This document shows, in pieces, positions 43,640-52,380 of a stretch of 64,000 nt of DNA (position 1 is the first letter of the stretch; each line of letters begins with the position of its first letter). The notes under the pieces were generated by a model. The model had not been told where the DNA came from. It ran no database searches and saw only the letters and a program-made list of their open reading frames with translations. A program made the translations under genes and the position numbers. This DNA comes from Tranquillimonas rosea (GTDB lineage: Bacteria > Pseudomonadota > Alphaproteobacteria > Rhodobacterales > Rhodobacteraceae): the NCBI RefSeq assembly GCF_900111315.1, contig NZ_FOGU01000013.1, positions 1-64,000 of the forward strand, read 5' to 3'.

Positions 43640-44521
43640 CTACACGCTGCAGCGCGCCCAGGCGGCCTCGAAGCGCTGCAGGTTCTCGTCCGTGTAGCTG
43701 GCGAAGTCGAAGTCGACCTGCGAGTGTACCTCCGAGACCATGCTCCACATCGTCTCGCGCAGGAGCGACGCGGCCTTCATCGCGCGCAGGCCCTCGCGCG
43801 TGCGGTCGTCCGGCGTGCGACCGTAGTAGGCCTCGAGCATCGCGTCGTCCTCGTCCACCTCGAGCTGGCTGTTGGAGGACAGCCCGCCAAGGTCGAAGAG
43901 CGCCGAGTTGAACCCGGCGTAATCCCAGTCGATCAACCACAGACGCGACCCGTCGTCGATGAAGTTCGCGGGCAGAAGGTCGTTGTGCCCGAAGATCAGC
44001 TCGACCGGACCGACTGCGGACTCGAGCCTGTCGGCCCGCGCCATCAGGTCGGGCAACCGCCCGGCATGCGGGCTCTCCGCCTCCTGCAGGAGCCGGGCGT
44101 AGTGGCGAACGATATGAAACACCCAGAACATCAGCGCCGGCGCGGTGACGTTGCGGGCCATGCCGGTATGACACTCGCGCACCAGCCCCACCACGCGCTC
44201 CAGCATGGCGGGGTCGCGGATGTCCTCTTCGCCCAGCGTGCGCCCTTCGATGAAGTCGAGAACCAGCACGCCCGGCTCGGCATGGACCACCGGAGGCGAG
44301 ATACCGAGTTCGGCCGCCGCGCGCGAAGCCGCCAGTTCATTGAACCGCATCACGCCGTGGGTTGGGATGTCCTCGCCGATCCGCACGAAAAAGGGGCGAC
44401 CGCTGTCGCGGACCATGAAGTTGGTGTTCGTGATCCCGCCGCTGACGGGCTGGGGGTCGACCGGGCCGGACCAGAATTCAAGCGATCCGGCACGCCGAAG
44501 CGCTTCGTTCGCGTATGTCAT
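43640..44521 (-). CDS. Choline/ethanolamine kinase-like phosphotransferase (APH superfamily)
   Basis: A 293-aa kinase-fold protein. An N-lobe nucleotide loop SGGITNTNFMVRDSGRPFFV resembles choline kinases (LicA type); the catalytic Brenner motif is GHNDLLPANFIDD and the metal-binding Asp is in WLIDWDYAGFN. It would phosphorylate a small alcohol such as choline, ethanolamine or a related amino alcohol in the cytoplasm. It is the last gene of the betaine/choline-type importer operon (7 bp after the permease), so it probably traps the imported compound as a phosphate ester. An aminoglycoside kinase role is unlikely from context. Confidence 0.82.
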   Translation of the reverse strand: MTYANEALRRAGSLEFWSGPVDPQPVSGGITNTNFMVRDSGRPFFVRIGEDIPTHGVMRFNELAASRAAAELGISPPVVHAEPGVLVLDFIEGRTLGEEDIRDPAMLERVVGLVRECHTGMARNVTAPALMFWVFHIVRHYARLLQEAESPHAGRLPDLMARADRLESAVGPVELIFGHNDLLPANFIDDGSRLWLIDWDYAGFNSALFDLGGLSSNSQLEVDEDDAMLEAYYGRTPDDRTREGLRAMKAASLLRETMWSMVSEVHSQVDFDFASYTDENLQRFEAAWARCSV

Positions 44522-44528
44522 GTTTGCC

Positions 44529-46523
44529 TCAGTTGATCCTGAATTGCTTCTTCCGCCGGGCCACCCACGCGGTGATGAGCCGGTCCGCGATCATGCCGAT
44601 GAACGCCACGCAGACGCCGGCGACGATCCCGTGTCCGACGCTGCTTCGGGTCAGCGCGATATAGACCTCCTGGCCCAGGTCGCTGGTGCCCACGAGCGCA
44701 GTGATCACCAGCATCGACAGTGCCATCATGATCGTCTGGTTCACACCCAGGGCGATCTCGGGCAGCGCAAGCGGCAAGCGGACCCGCCAGAGCATCTGGC
44801 GCGGGCGGCAGCCCGACATTCGGCCCGCCTCGAGCGTCTCGGACGGGATACGGCGCAGGCCGTGCGCGGTGTAGCGTACGGCGGGCGCCAGCGCGTAGAG
44901 CACGATGGCGATCATCGCCGAGAAGTCGCCGACCTGGAACAGCATCACCACCGGGATCAGGTAGACGAAGCTGGGCAGCGTCTGCAGCGTGTCGACCGAG
45001 GTGACGGCGATCTTGTAGGCGCGCTCGCTGCGCGCCGCGATCAGGCCCCAGCCGATGCCGATGAGCGAGGCGATGATCACCGAGATGCCGCAGAGATAGA
45101 CCGACACCATCGCCTTCTGCCAGTTGCCGGTCAGCGCGATGAAGGCCGCCATCGCGGCGACGACGAGCGCCATGCGCAGACCGCCGAGCCGCCAGCCCAC
45201 GACCCCCAGCAGCAGCGTCACCGCAAGCCAGGGCACGTCGAGCATGAAGCGCTTTACCGGCACCAGCAGGTAGATCAGCAGCGTGTTCTTGACCGCATCG
45301 AGATAGGTGTAGAGGTGCACGTTGATCAGCCGGACCAGCTCGTCCCAGAACGGGCTGGTGTCGAGCGTGAGCGCCTCGGGATAGGTACTGAGGCTGGGGA
45401 AGACGAAGCCGACGACATAGCTGACCAGCACCAGCCCGCCGATCATGGCCCAGTTGTTCACCCCTTGCGCCCGCCGCGTCGCGGTCGGGGATTCGCGGTA
45501 GGCGATGTAGGCCTGGCTCATCCTGTCGATCAGGATGGCGAGCAGGGTGATGGCGAGCCCGGCCTGCAGACCGTCGCCGATCTCGAGCCGGCGCAGCGAG
45601 GCGAGCACGTCGTAGCCCAGGCCCCCCGCCCCGATCATCGAGGCGATGATCACCATGTTCAGCGACAGCATGATCACCTGGTTCACGCCGATCATCAGGC
45701 TGGGCCGCGCGCTCGGCAGGAGGATGCGCCACAGCATCTGGCGCCGGGTGCAGCCTGCCATCCGGCCGAACTCCAGCAGCTCGGGCGAGACGCCGCGCAG
45801 CGCCATCATCGTCACCCGCACCATCGGCGGCATCGCGTAGATGACGGTGGCGATCATGGCCGAAACGGGACCGAAGCCGAACAGCACCAGGACCGGCACC
45901 AGGTAGGCAAAGATCGGCACCGTCTGCATCAGGTCCAGGACCGGCGTCAGGCCGCGCGACACGCGTTCGCTGCGGTAGGCCCAGATGCCGAGGGCCATGC
46001 CACCGGCGACGCCGACCGGCACGGCCACCAGGATGGAGGACAGCGTGACCATCGCGCTTTCCCACTGGCCGAACACCACGAGGTAGACCAGCGACGCCGC
46101 CGCGAGAAGCAGCAGGCGGCGCCCGCCCCAGACCCAGCACAGCCAGGTGACCGCCAGCAGGATCGAGAACCACGGGATCGGCGGCAGCGTCAGCGACGAC
46201 TCGCCGCCGAGAGGGATCTCGGCCCCGCTGGACAAGAGCGTGATGAACACCGTCAGCGGGATTTCCAGCAGCCAGGCCAGCGCGCGGGTGAGGTCCTTGA
46301 AGGTGAAAAGACCGAACGTCAAATCGTTCGCCAGCCACTTCACCGCGTCCGAGATCCAGCCGGCGAGCGGGATGGTCACGACCGACTCGGGGTCCGCGAT
46401 CCACTCGACGTTCTGGGCCAGCATCCACAGCAGCACCAGGGCGGCGAGGGTCGCGACCCAGACGATGCGGATCGGCGCGATGCCTGTGGGGAGGGTCCGG
46501 GTATCGGAGTCGGTCAGGCTCAT
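44529..46523 (-). CDS. Glycine betaine/choline-type ABC permease with two fused ProW-like domains
   Basis: A 664-aa membrane protein about twice the size of ProW. Two homologous permease modules are clear: the first with FGRMAGCTRRQMLWRILLPS (about 255-274), the second with EAGRMSGCRPRQMLWRVRLPL (about 565-585; here as EAGRMSGC and RPRQMLWRVRLPL). Each is followed by the matching GVNQxIMxxLxM segment. A signal-less N-terminal region with extra helices precedes the first module. One chain can thus supply both halves of the channel. It overlaps the ATPase stop as ATGA and belongs to a binding protein-ATPase-permease-kinase operon. Confidence 0.88.
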   Translation of the reverse strand: MSLTDSDTRTLPTGIAPIRIVWVATLAALVLLWMLAQNVEWIADPESVVTIPLAGWISDAVKWLANDLTFGLFTFKDLTRALAWLLEIPLTVFITLLSSGAEIPLGGESSLTLPPIPWFSILLAVTWLCWVWGGRRLLLLAAASLVYLVVFGQWESAMVTLSSILVAVPVGVAGGMALGIWAYRSERVSRGLTPVLDLMQTVPIFAYLVPVLVLFGFGPVSAMIATVIYAMPPMVRVTMMALRGVSPELLEFGRMAGCTRRQMLWRILLPSARPSLMIGVNQVIMLSLNMVIIASMIGAGGLGYDVLASLRRLEIGDGLQAGLAITLLAILIDRMSQAYIAYRESPTATRRAQGVNNWAMIGGLVLVSYVVGFVFPSLSTYPEALTLDTSPFWDELVRLINVHLYTYLDAVKNTLLIYLLVPVKRFMLDVPWLAVTLLLGVVGWRLGGLRMALVVAAMAAFIALTGNWQKAMVSVYLCGISVIIASLIGIGWGLIAARSERAYKIAVTSVDTLQTLPSFVYLIPVVMLFQVGDFSAMIAIVLYALAPAVRYTAHGLRRIPSETLEAGRMSGCRPRQMLWRVRLPLALPEIALGVNQTIMMALSMLVITALVGTSDLGQEVYIALTRSSVGHGIVAGVCVAFIGMIADRLITAWVARRKKQFRIN

Positions 46524-47608
46524 TGCGCCTCCGCCAGCACGCGGATCACCGCCTCCCTGTCGACCTGGCCGAGCAGTTGGCCCGAGCGCGAGCGCACGGC
46601 GAGCGGCTGCGCGGCCTCGACGGCCTGCGCCGCGAAGTCGATCACGCGGGCATTGGGGGCAATGTCCCCGGCGAAGGTCGCGCCCTCGTCGGCGGGCCGC
46701 ATGAGCGTGCGCGCGGACAGGACCTTGGCGCGGCTGACATCCGAGGTGAACTCGCGGACATAGTCGTCGACGGGCCGCACGACGAGGTCCTCCGGCGTGC
46801 CGACCTGGACGATGTCGCCCGAATGCATGATCGCGATGCGGTCGGCGAGACGGATCGCCTCGTCGAAGTCATGGGTGATGAAGACGATCGTCTTGTTGAG
46901 CATCTTCTGCAGCTTGAGGAACTCGTCCTGCATCTCGCGCCGGATCAGCGGGTCGAGCGCCGAGAACGGTTCGTCCAGAAGCCACAGCTCGGGCTCGGTC
47001 GCCAGCGACCGGGCGATGCCGACGCGCTGCTGCTGACCGCCCGACAGGCCCGAGGGATAGTCCCGCTCGCGCCCGTCAAGGCCGACAAGCTCGATCATCC
47101 GCGCCGCGCGCTCTTCCGCCTCGGCGCGGGGAATACCCTGGATTTCCAGCGGGAAGGCCACGTTCCCGAGCACGGTCAGGTGCGGCAGCAGGGCGAAGTG
47201 CTGAAAGACCATGCCCATCTTGTGGCGGCGGATCTCGATCAGCTCGTCGTCCGTGCATCCGAGAAGATCGCGTCCGTCGAAAATCAGCTCGCCGCTCGTG
47301 GGCTGAAGCAGAAGCGACAGGCAGCGGATCAGCGTGGATTTGCCCGAGCCCGAAAGCCCCATGATGACGAAGATTTCGCCGGTCTGGACCTCTATGTTGG
47401 CGTCGCGCACCGCGGCGGTCAGCCCCTGCTCTTCCAGGGCCTCGCGGCCGGGGGCGCCGCCGTTCTGACGGATCACGTCTTTCGCCTGCGCCTCGTCCGC
47501 ACCGAAGACCTTCCAGAGCCCGCGGCAGGAGAGTTTCGTCTCTCGCACGGGGTCGTCGGAGGCCGGTGCAGGGGCGGCGGCGTCTGCGGGCTGGGATACG
47601 TCGTTCAT
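46520..47608 (-). CDS. Glycine betaine/choline-type ABC ATP-binding protein, ProV-like
   Basis: A 362-aa ATPase of the ProV/OpuAA family. After a Pro/Ala-rich leader it has LWKVFGADEAQ, Walker A GLSGSGKST, signature [16 protein letters not shown], Walker B LWLLDEPFSALDPL and H-loop FITHDFDEA. The C-terminal extension (about 270-362) resembles a degraded CBS region that in ProV homologues senses ionic strength. A GTG at 47641 falls inside a hairpin, so the ATG at 47608 is preferred. It is unusual in having an insertion DVIRQNGGAPGREALEEQG before the core, a feature I associate with the family's alphaproteobacterial members. Confidence 0.9.
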   Translation of the reverse strand: MNDVSQPADAAAPAPASDDPVRETKLSCRGLWKVFGADEAQAKDVIRQNGGAPGREALEEQGLTAAVRDANIEVQTGEIFVIMGLSGSGKSTLIRCLSLLLQPTSGELIFDGRDLLGCTDDELIEIRRHKMGMVFQHFALLPHLTVLGNVAFPLEIQGIPRAEAEERAARMIELVGLDGRERDYPSGLSGGQQQRVGIARSLATEPELWLLDEPFSALDPLIRREMQDEFLKLQKMLNKTIVFITHDFDEAIRLADRIAIMHSGDIVQVGTPEDLVVRPVDDYVREFTSDVSRAKVLSARTLMRPADEGATFAGDIAPNARVIDFAAQAVEAAQPLAVRSRSGQLLGQVDREAVIRVLAEAQ

Positions 47609-47640
47609 CGGCTGCCTGTGGTCTTTGAACAGAACGATCA

Positions 47641-47664
47641 CCGCCCGCCGGAACCGGCGGGCGG
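47641..47664 (-). other. Intercistronic hairpin after the betaine/choline-binding protein gene
   Basis: A perfect 11-bp stem CCGCCCGCCGG/CCGGCGGGCGG with only AA in the loop lies 22 bp past the binding-protein stop (47687) and ahead of the ATPase start. It has no T-run, so it probably stabilises the upstream message or thins downstream transcription. Confidence 0.6.
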
Positions 47665-47686
47665 CGTCTCTTGGGTCGGAGCGATC

Positions 47687-48661
47687 TCAGTTCTGCGGGA
47701 TCCAGCTCTGCCAGGTGTCCTCGTTCTCCTGCAGCCACTGGTCGACCGCGGCCTGGATCGGCATGCCGTCGACATCGACCTGGCCGATCAGCCGGCCCAT
47801 CTGCTCGTTGTCGATGGTGAAGTTCTCGATCGCGGTATAGGCGGCGGGCCAGACATCGCGGCCACCGGCCCACGCGGCGGGCTTGATCCAGCCGCGCGGC
47901 TTGCCGCAATCATGGGTCATGTCGGGGTTCGGCCCCCAGCTCGGGTCCTCGTAGCAGGCGTCGGTGTACTCGGGGAACTCGACCCATTCGCCGTCATACT
48001 GGATCGGCGCCCAGTGGGGGGCATAGACCCAGGCGATGATCGGCTCTTCCCGCTGGATGGCCGAGCGGACCTCGGCCATCAGCGCGGCGTCGGTGCCGGC
48101 GTGGACGACGTCAAAGTCCAGACCCAGCGCCTCGACCCGCTCTTCGTCGAAGCCGCCCCAGGTGACGGGTCCGCCCAGGTAGCGGCCGTTCGGGCTGGTC
48201 ATCGGCGAGGCGAACATCTCGGCGCATTCGTTCAGCGCCTCCCAGTCGGGAAGGCCCGGGCACTCTTCCTTGACGTAGGTCGGGTACCACCACTCCTCGA
48301 TCGCCTCCATGCCGGTTTCCCCCAGCGCGACGACGTTGCCGGTCTCGACAGCCGCTTCCAGCGCGTCCTTGCCGGTGGTCTCCCAGATCTCCATCCCGAC
48401 GGTCAGATCGCCGCTTTCGAGACCAGTGAACTGCGCGAGGTAATCCGCCTGGACGTACTCGACGGTGTAGCCCATTTCCTCCAGAACGCCGCCCATCAGC
48501 CGGGTGGTCAGCTCCTGCCCGGTCCAATCGTTGATCGTCATGCGGATCGGACGGTCGCTTTCGGGATAATCCTGCGCCACCGCCGGCATGGCGAGCGCCA
48601 GAACCGCGAGGCTCGCCGCCAACGGAGAACGGGTGCACTTCAATCGGTCTGAATTCGGCAT
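47687..48661 (-). CDS. Glycine betaine/choline-type ABC substrate-binding protein (ProX/OpuAC class)
   Basis: A 324-aa periplasmic protein. Signal peptide at about 1-30 (ending AMPAVAQ). The mature region has the OpuAC layout: IRMTINDWTGQELTTRLMGG, then YLAQFTGLESGDLTVGMEIW and a C-terminal VDQWLQENEDTWQSW. Several Trp and Tyr residues (EEWWYPTY, WVYAPHW) could form an aromatic cage for a quaternary amine, but no typical full cage can be assigned by eye. Context with two choline-kinase-like genes favours choline or a related head group over an osmolyte. It is divergent from a DeoR regulator gene. Confidence 0.87.
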   Translation of the reverse strand: MPNSDRLKCTRSPLAASLAVLALAMPAVAQDYPESDRPIRMTINDWTGQELTTRLMGGVLEEMGYTVEYVQADYLAQFTGLESGDLTVGMEIWETTGKDALEAAVETGNVVALGETGMEAIEEWWYPTYVKEECPGLPDWEALNECAEMFASPMTSPNGRYLGGPVTWGGFDEERVEALGLDFDVVHAGTDAALMAEVRSAIQREEPIIAWVYAPHWAPIQYDGEWVEFPEYTDACYEDPSWGPNPDMTHDCGKPRGWIKPAAWAGGRDVWPAAYTAIENFTIDNEQMGRLIGQVDVDGMPIQAAVDQWLQENEDTWQSWIPQN

Positions 48662-48846
48662 TTCTACTTCATCCCCCTCGGAATGGTGTTTTCTCTTTCG
48701 GGACCGGCACAGCGGACGGGCACGGCCCGCGCGTCGCTGTCGCTCGCCCCGGACGGAGTGTCGCCTGCACGCAGGTCGCCACGGGGTCGCCGATTATGGT
48801 TCGGCCTCACCAATCCCACACAACACTGGAAGTTGACTGTTCAAAG

Positions 48847-48878
48847 CCACAGATGTCAACTTAAAATCCACAACTTCC
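48847..48878. promoter_or_regulatory. Candidate DeoR-regulon site A
   Basis: A 32-bp element made of CCACAG, ATGTCAAC (48853-48860), an A/T spacer, CCACAA (48868-48873) and TTCC. The two CCACA words are 21 bp apart. An element of the same length and order is found at 50754-50785. It ends 21 bp before the DeoR gene. An overlapping inverted repeat AAGTTGAC/GTCAACTT (48830-48837, 48855-48862) adds symmetry. Confidence 0.55.
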
Positions 48879-48899
48879 CAAGCTCACCACGGGGCGCCG

Positions 48900-49727
48900 A
48901 TGACCCAAGTCAAACGCATGATGCACAAAACGGACCGCTATAACGCCATCATGGCCTCGCTCCGGCACGCCGGCTCGACCAGCATAGCAGAACTCACGCG
49001 AAAGCTCGCCGTCTCGGACGAGACGGTGCGGCGGGACGTGAAGGTGCTCGAATCGCGCGGCCTGCTGGAACGGGTGCACGGCGCCGTGATCCTGGCCGAG
49101 CACGGGGGCGAGGCCGAGTTCCAGAAGCGCATGGCCCAGAACGCCGCCGCCAAGCGCGCCATCGCCGAGGCGACGGTGGCCGAGGTCGAGGACGGCGACG
49201 CGATCATGATCGACAACGGCACCACGACCGCCTACGTCGCCCGCGCCCTGCTGGCCCGGCGCAACCTGTTCGTCGTCACCAACGGCACCGAAATCGCCCG
49301 CACCCTGGCCCGCGGCGAGGGTAACCGCGTCCATCTGCCCGGCGGCGAAATCCGGCCCGACGACTATTCGGTGTTCGGCGAAGCGAGCGTGAACTTCATC
49401 CGCAACTTCCGTGCGAAGATGGCCATCCTGTCGATCGGTGCGATCCACTATGAGGGCGGCTACATGGATTTCCACCTCGAAGAGGCCGAGCTGGCGCGCA
49501 CCATGATCCGCCAGTCATCGAAGGTCATGGTCGTCGCGGACACCTCGAAGTTCCACAACCAGGCGCCGGTCAGCGTGTGCGGGTTCGAGGATGTCGGCAC
49601 GATGATCTGCGACAGGGCGCCTCCGGGCCCGCTCGCCCGCCGGTTCGAGCAGCACGACGTGCGCGTGATCGACGTCAGCCGCGCCTCCGGCGCCCAGACC
49701 AATGCGGACGAGACGACCGCCGGTTGA
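48900..49727 (+). CDS. DeoR-family transcriptional regulator
   Basis: A 275-aa regulator. The N-terminal helix-turn-helix is at about 13-65 (RYNAIMASLRHAGSTSIAEL, then LAVSDETVRRDVKVLESRGL and the conserved ERVHGAVIL). The sensor domain is of the sugar-phosphate-isomerase-like type: DGDAIMIDNGTTTAYVARAL, VVTNGTEIARTL and VVADTSKFHNQAPV. DeoR proteins usually sense a phosphorylated intermediate, which would fit products of the two adjacent choline-kinase-like enzymes. It is divergent from the importer operon. The start could also be an ATG six codons later; neither has a strong ribosome site. Confidence 0.87.
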   Translation: MTQVKRMMHKTDRYNAIMASLRHAGSTSIAELTRKLAVSDETVRRDVKVLESRGLLERVHGAVILAEHGGEAEFQKRMAQNAAAKRAIAEATVAEVEDGDAIMIDNGTTTAYVARALLARRNLFVVTNGTEIARTLARGEGNRVHLPGGEIRPDDYSVFGEASVNFIRNFRAKMAILSIGAIHYEGGYMDFHLEEAELARTMIRQSSKVMVVADTSKFHNQAPVSVCGFEDVGTMICDRAPPGPLARRFEQHDVRVIDVSRASGAQTNADETTAG

Positions 49728-49751
49728 TCCGGCGGCCGCCCCGTCCGGCGC

Positions 49752-50672
49752 TCACCCGCGGCGCACGGCCTCGACATGGCCGGGGAACGACGGATCGGCC
49801 ATGAGGGCCCGGCAACGGGCGAAGCGTTCGGTGGAATAGGCCCAGAAATCCTCGGCGGGATTTCCGTCGGCGTGCTGGATCAGGCCCCACAGGGTCCACA
49901 GCAGGTCGCACATGGCCTTGTAGATCACCATCCGGCTGATCTGCGCCTGGCTCGGCGGGCCGCCGAAATAGGCCTCGAGCATCTCGCGGTCGTGGGCATC
50001 GTCAAAGCCTGCCTCGACGGAGAGGTCCCCAAGATCCCACAGCGGATCGTTCATACCGGAATACTCCCAGTCGACGATCCACATGTCCGCGCCGTCGTCG
50101 AGGAAGTTCTCGCACAGCGGGTCGCAATGGCAGGGCGCCAGCTGGGCGGGGTTGGCGTCCAGCGCGGCGCGGACGCTCTCGGCCTCCTTCACCGTGTCGT
50201 GGTAGCCGTCCGGCAGCGTCGTGTCCTTCTGCGACAGCACGTCGAGATAACCGTCGATCATCGAGAACAGCTCGAACCGGAAGTCGAACGTCTCGCCGCT
50301 ATTGTGAAGCTTGGCGAAGGCACGGCCCGCCCGTTTGGGGGCGCCCTTCGTGCTGCAGAAGGTCTCGGGCGACATCGTCGGCGCGTGGATGTAATCGGCC
50401 AGCATCAGGCCGCTATCCTCGTCGAAGTGGATGACCCGCGGCGACACGCCCGCCGCGGCGGCGGCCTTCGCGTTCGTCGCCTCGACCTTGCGGTCGATGT
50501 ATTCCTCGGTGCCCGGTCCGGGGATGCGCAGCAGATAGTCGGTCCCATCCCGGCGCACCCGGAACACCACGTTCGTCAGGCCACCGAGGCGTTCGATCTC
50601 GACGGTGTCGTGGCTTGCATCCCCGAATCCGTCGATCTCGCGCAGGCGATCGAGTGCGGCGTCCGTGTCCAT
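49752..50672 (-). CDS. Second choline/ethanolamine kinase-like phosphotransferase
   Basis: A 306-aa APH-superfamily kinase. It has GGLTNVVFRVRRDGTDYLLR as nucleotide loop, the Brenner motif CHCDPLCENFLDDG and metal Asp in WIVDWEYSGMND; DPLWDLGDLSVEAGF is typical of choline kinases. The ATG at 50672 is chosen over one two codons earlier because GGGAG then has a 6-nt spacing. It differs clearly from the kinase at 43640, so they may have different substrates such as choline and ethanolamine. It is divergent from a methyltransferase gene and shares with it a motif also found near the DeoR gene. Confidence 0.82.
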   Translation of the reverse strand: MDTDAALDRLREIDGFGDASHDTVEIERLGGLTNVVFRVRRDGTDYLLRIPGPGTEEYIDRKVEATNAKAAAAAGVSPRVIHFDEDSGLMLADYIHAPTMSPETFCSTKGAPKRAGRAFAKLHNSGETFDFRFELFSMIDGYLDVLSQKDTTLPDGYHDTVKEAESVRAALDANPAQLAPCHCDPLCENFLDDGADMWIVDWEYSGMNDPLWDLGDLSVEAGFDDAHDREMLEAYFGGPPSQAQISRMVIYKAMCDLLWTLWGLIQHADGNPAEDFWAYSTERFARCRALMADPSFPGHVEAVRRG

Positions 50673-50753
50673 CTGCATCTCCCTTCATCCGGTCCGTACC
50701 GACAGCGCCGGTCGGACGATTGACTGAGTTTGTTGGAACATATGCGTCAGCAT

Positions 50754-50785
50754 CCACACAATGTCGACAAAAACCACAATCTTCC
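50754..50785. promoter_or_regulatory. Candidate DeoR-regulon site B
   Basis: A 32-bp element with CCACACA, ATGTCGAC (50761-50768), an A-run, CCACAA (50774-50779) and TTCC, in the same order as site A. The CCACA words are 20 bp apart, about two helical turns. It lies in the divergent gap between the second kinase gene (start 50672) and the methyltransferase gene (start 50921). Confidence 0.55.
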
Positions 50786-50920
50786 AACTTTTCGGGAAAG
50801 CTGCTATCACCTCGTCACCGCGCGGCGCAAGCCGCCAGCGCCCGGAGCGACCGGGCGCCTTGGCCAAGCTGCCTTTCGCACGAGCCACAGCGGCTCTCAC
50901 CAAGGAGGATTTTGAGCACA

Positions 50921-51553
50921 ATGAGCACGACCGACCCCGCCAAGAGCCTGGACGTCGTCTATTCGGCAAAAGACGTGGCCGACGTCGCAAAGAAATACGA
51001 TGACTGGGCCGAGCGCTACGACACCGAGATGTCGACCCTCGGCTACCGGCATCCGAACATCTGCCTCGCGATGCTGACCCGGCACCTCCCCAGGGGCGAC
51101 GGTCCGGTGCTCGACGCCGGGGCCGGCACCGGGCTTCTGGGCGAGTGGATGCACATCGTGGGCTACGACGGCTGCGAGGCGCTCGACATCTCGGAAAAGA
51201 TGCTCGAAGTCGCGAAGCGCAAGCAGGTCTACAACGATTTCCACGTCGCGGCGCTTGGCGAATCCCTCGCACTGCCGGACGACAGGTTCGCGGCGATCGT
51301 CGCCGCCGGCGTGTTCACCGTCGGCCATGTCGGCGCCGAAGGCTTCGACGAGCTGATCCGCGTCACCCGCCCCGGCGGCATCATCGTGGTGACGATCAAG
51401 GACACGCTCTATAACGGCGAGGTCGGCGCCCGCATGCGCGAGCTGGCCGACAGCGGCGTCTGGGAGATCGTCGAAGAGACGCCGCCCTATGTCTCGATGC
51501 CCCACCGCCCCGACACGGTGCCGAGCCGCGCCGTGGTGCTGAAGGTCAAGTGA
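50921..51553 (+). CDS. Class I SAM-dependent methyltransferase
   Basis: A 210-aa Rossmann methyltransferase. Motif I is VLDAGAGTGLLGEWM (about 66-80), followed by ALDISEKMLEVAKRK (motif II), FAAIVAAGVFTVGHV and RVTRPGGIIVVTIKD (motif for the catalytic strand). The N-terminus AKKYDDWAERYDTEMSTLGY is of the UbiE/METTL27-like type, with no sign of a nucleic-acid domain, so a small-molecule substrate is likely. AGGAGG lies 12 nt before the ATG; a TTG three codons earlier is a rival start. Next to two choline-kinase-like genes, an amino-alcohol phosphate is a candidate substrate, but this is inference. Confidence 0.82.
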   Translation: MSTTDPAKSLDVVYSAKDVADVAKKYDDWAERYDTEMSTLGYRHPNICLAMLTRHLPRGDGPVLDAGAGTGLLGEWMHIVGYDGCEALDISEKMLEVAKRKQVYNDFHVAALGESLALPDDRFAAIVAAGVFTVGHVGAEGFDELIRVTRPGGIIVVTIKDTLYNGEVGARMRELADSGVWEIVEETPPYVSMPHRPDTVPSRAVVLKVK

Positions 51554-51562
51554 GCCAAAGCG

Positions 51563-51587
51563 CCGGCCCGCCGCTCAGGCGGGCCGG
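51563..51587. terminator. Hairpin between convergent methyltransferase and HAD genes
   Basis: A perfect 10-bp stem CCGGCCCGCC/GGCGGGCCGG with a 5-nt loop spans the stop codon of the HAD gene and lies 10 bp after that of the methyltransferase. No T-run on either side, so efficiency is uncertain. Confidence 0.45.
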
Positions 51588-52309
51588 GCCGGCGCCGGAT
51601 CGGCCGACAGGCGATCCAGAAGATCCTCGAGACGGTCGATGCCGGCGATGATATGGTCCGCGACGCGGGCCAGTTCGTCTTCGGTCGCCGTCCCGGTCAG
51701 CACGCCGACACACAGCCCGCACTCGGCCGCGCGGCCCATCTCCATGTCGTGCAGGTTGTCTCCGATCACCGCGACCTCGGCCGGCGCCAGACCGTAGTGC
51801 TGCATGAAACCGTGCGCCATGCCCGCCTCGGGCTTGACCCCGTGGCCGCTGTCGTAGCCGGCGACGAAAAGCCCGTCCGCCGCGACACCCAGCGTCTCGA
51901 GCGTCGCGCGGGCACCGGCGGCACTGTCGCTGGTGGCAACGCCCAGCCGCAGGTCACGCCCGCGCAGGCGGGCGAACAGCGCCGGAAGGTCGCAGACAGG
52001 CACAGATCCCGCGGCCCCTTCGGTGAAGATACTGTCGAGGTCCGCGACAAGGTCGCCGCCGGACACCGCGCCCGCCTCGCGCCATGCGGCCGCGATTTCC
52101 GAGGTGTTGCTGGCCGCCAGGAGCGATCCGCCCCGGACGGTGCCCGCATCCAGATCCTGGCCGCCGAGTTCGAGCAGACGATCCCGCAGATCGGCATCGC
52201 CGCCCGAGGCATGCTCGGCCGCGCGGATGTTGATGGGTACCCAGGTGCGGTTGTAGTCGATCAGGGTGCCGTCCTTGTCGAAAAGGATCCCCTTGATGAT
52301 GCGGCTCAC
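51575..52309 (-). CDS. HAD-superfamily phosphatase, phosphoglycolate phosphatase-like
   Basis: A 244-aa HAD subfamily IA protein. Motif I is GILFDKDGTLIDYN with the nucleophile Asp and acid/base Asp, motif II LGVATSD, the Lys in GVKPEAGMA and motif IV VAVIGDNLHDMEMGRAA. A cap of about 60 residues lies after motif I. It would dephosphorylate a small phosphate ester; the Gph-like outline and the glcG/malate synthase genes next door suggest phosphoglycolate or a head-group phosphate. I start at GTG 52309, preceded by GGGAGG at 6 nt, not at the ATG 19 codons upstream. Confidence 0.82.
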   Translation of the reverse strand: MSRIIKGILFDKDGTLIDYNRTWVPINIRAAEHASGGDADLRDRLLELGGQDLDAGTVRGGSLLAASNTSEIAAAWREAGAVSGGDLVADLDSIFTEGAAGSVPVCDLPALFARLRGRDLRLGVATSDSAAGARATLETLGVAADGLFVAGYDSGHGVKPEAGMAHGFMQHYGLAPAEVAVIGDNLHDMEMGRAAECGLCVGVLTGTATEDELARVADHIIAGIDRLEDLLDRLSADPAPARPA

Positions 52310-52380
52310 TGGCGCCTCCCGTTGTTGCGGCAAGGCGTGCTTAGTGCGGGGAGCCCCCGAGTTCAATTCGGGCCGCGAAA

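Noticed and set aside
44205-46763. An 852-codon plus-strand open frame antisense to the fused permease gene
   Set aside because: Low-complexity His/Arg/Gln/Asp-rich translation without motifs; the opposite strand encodes a well-formed membrane protein.
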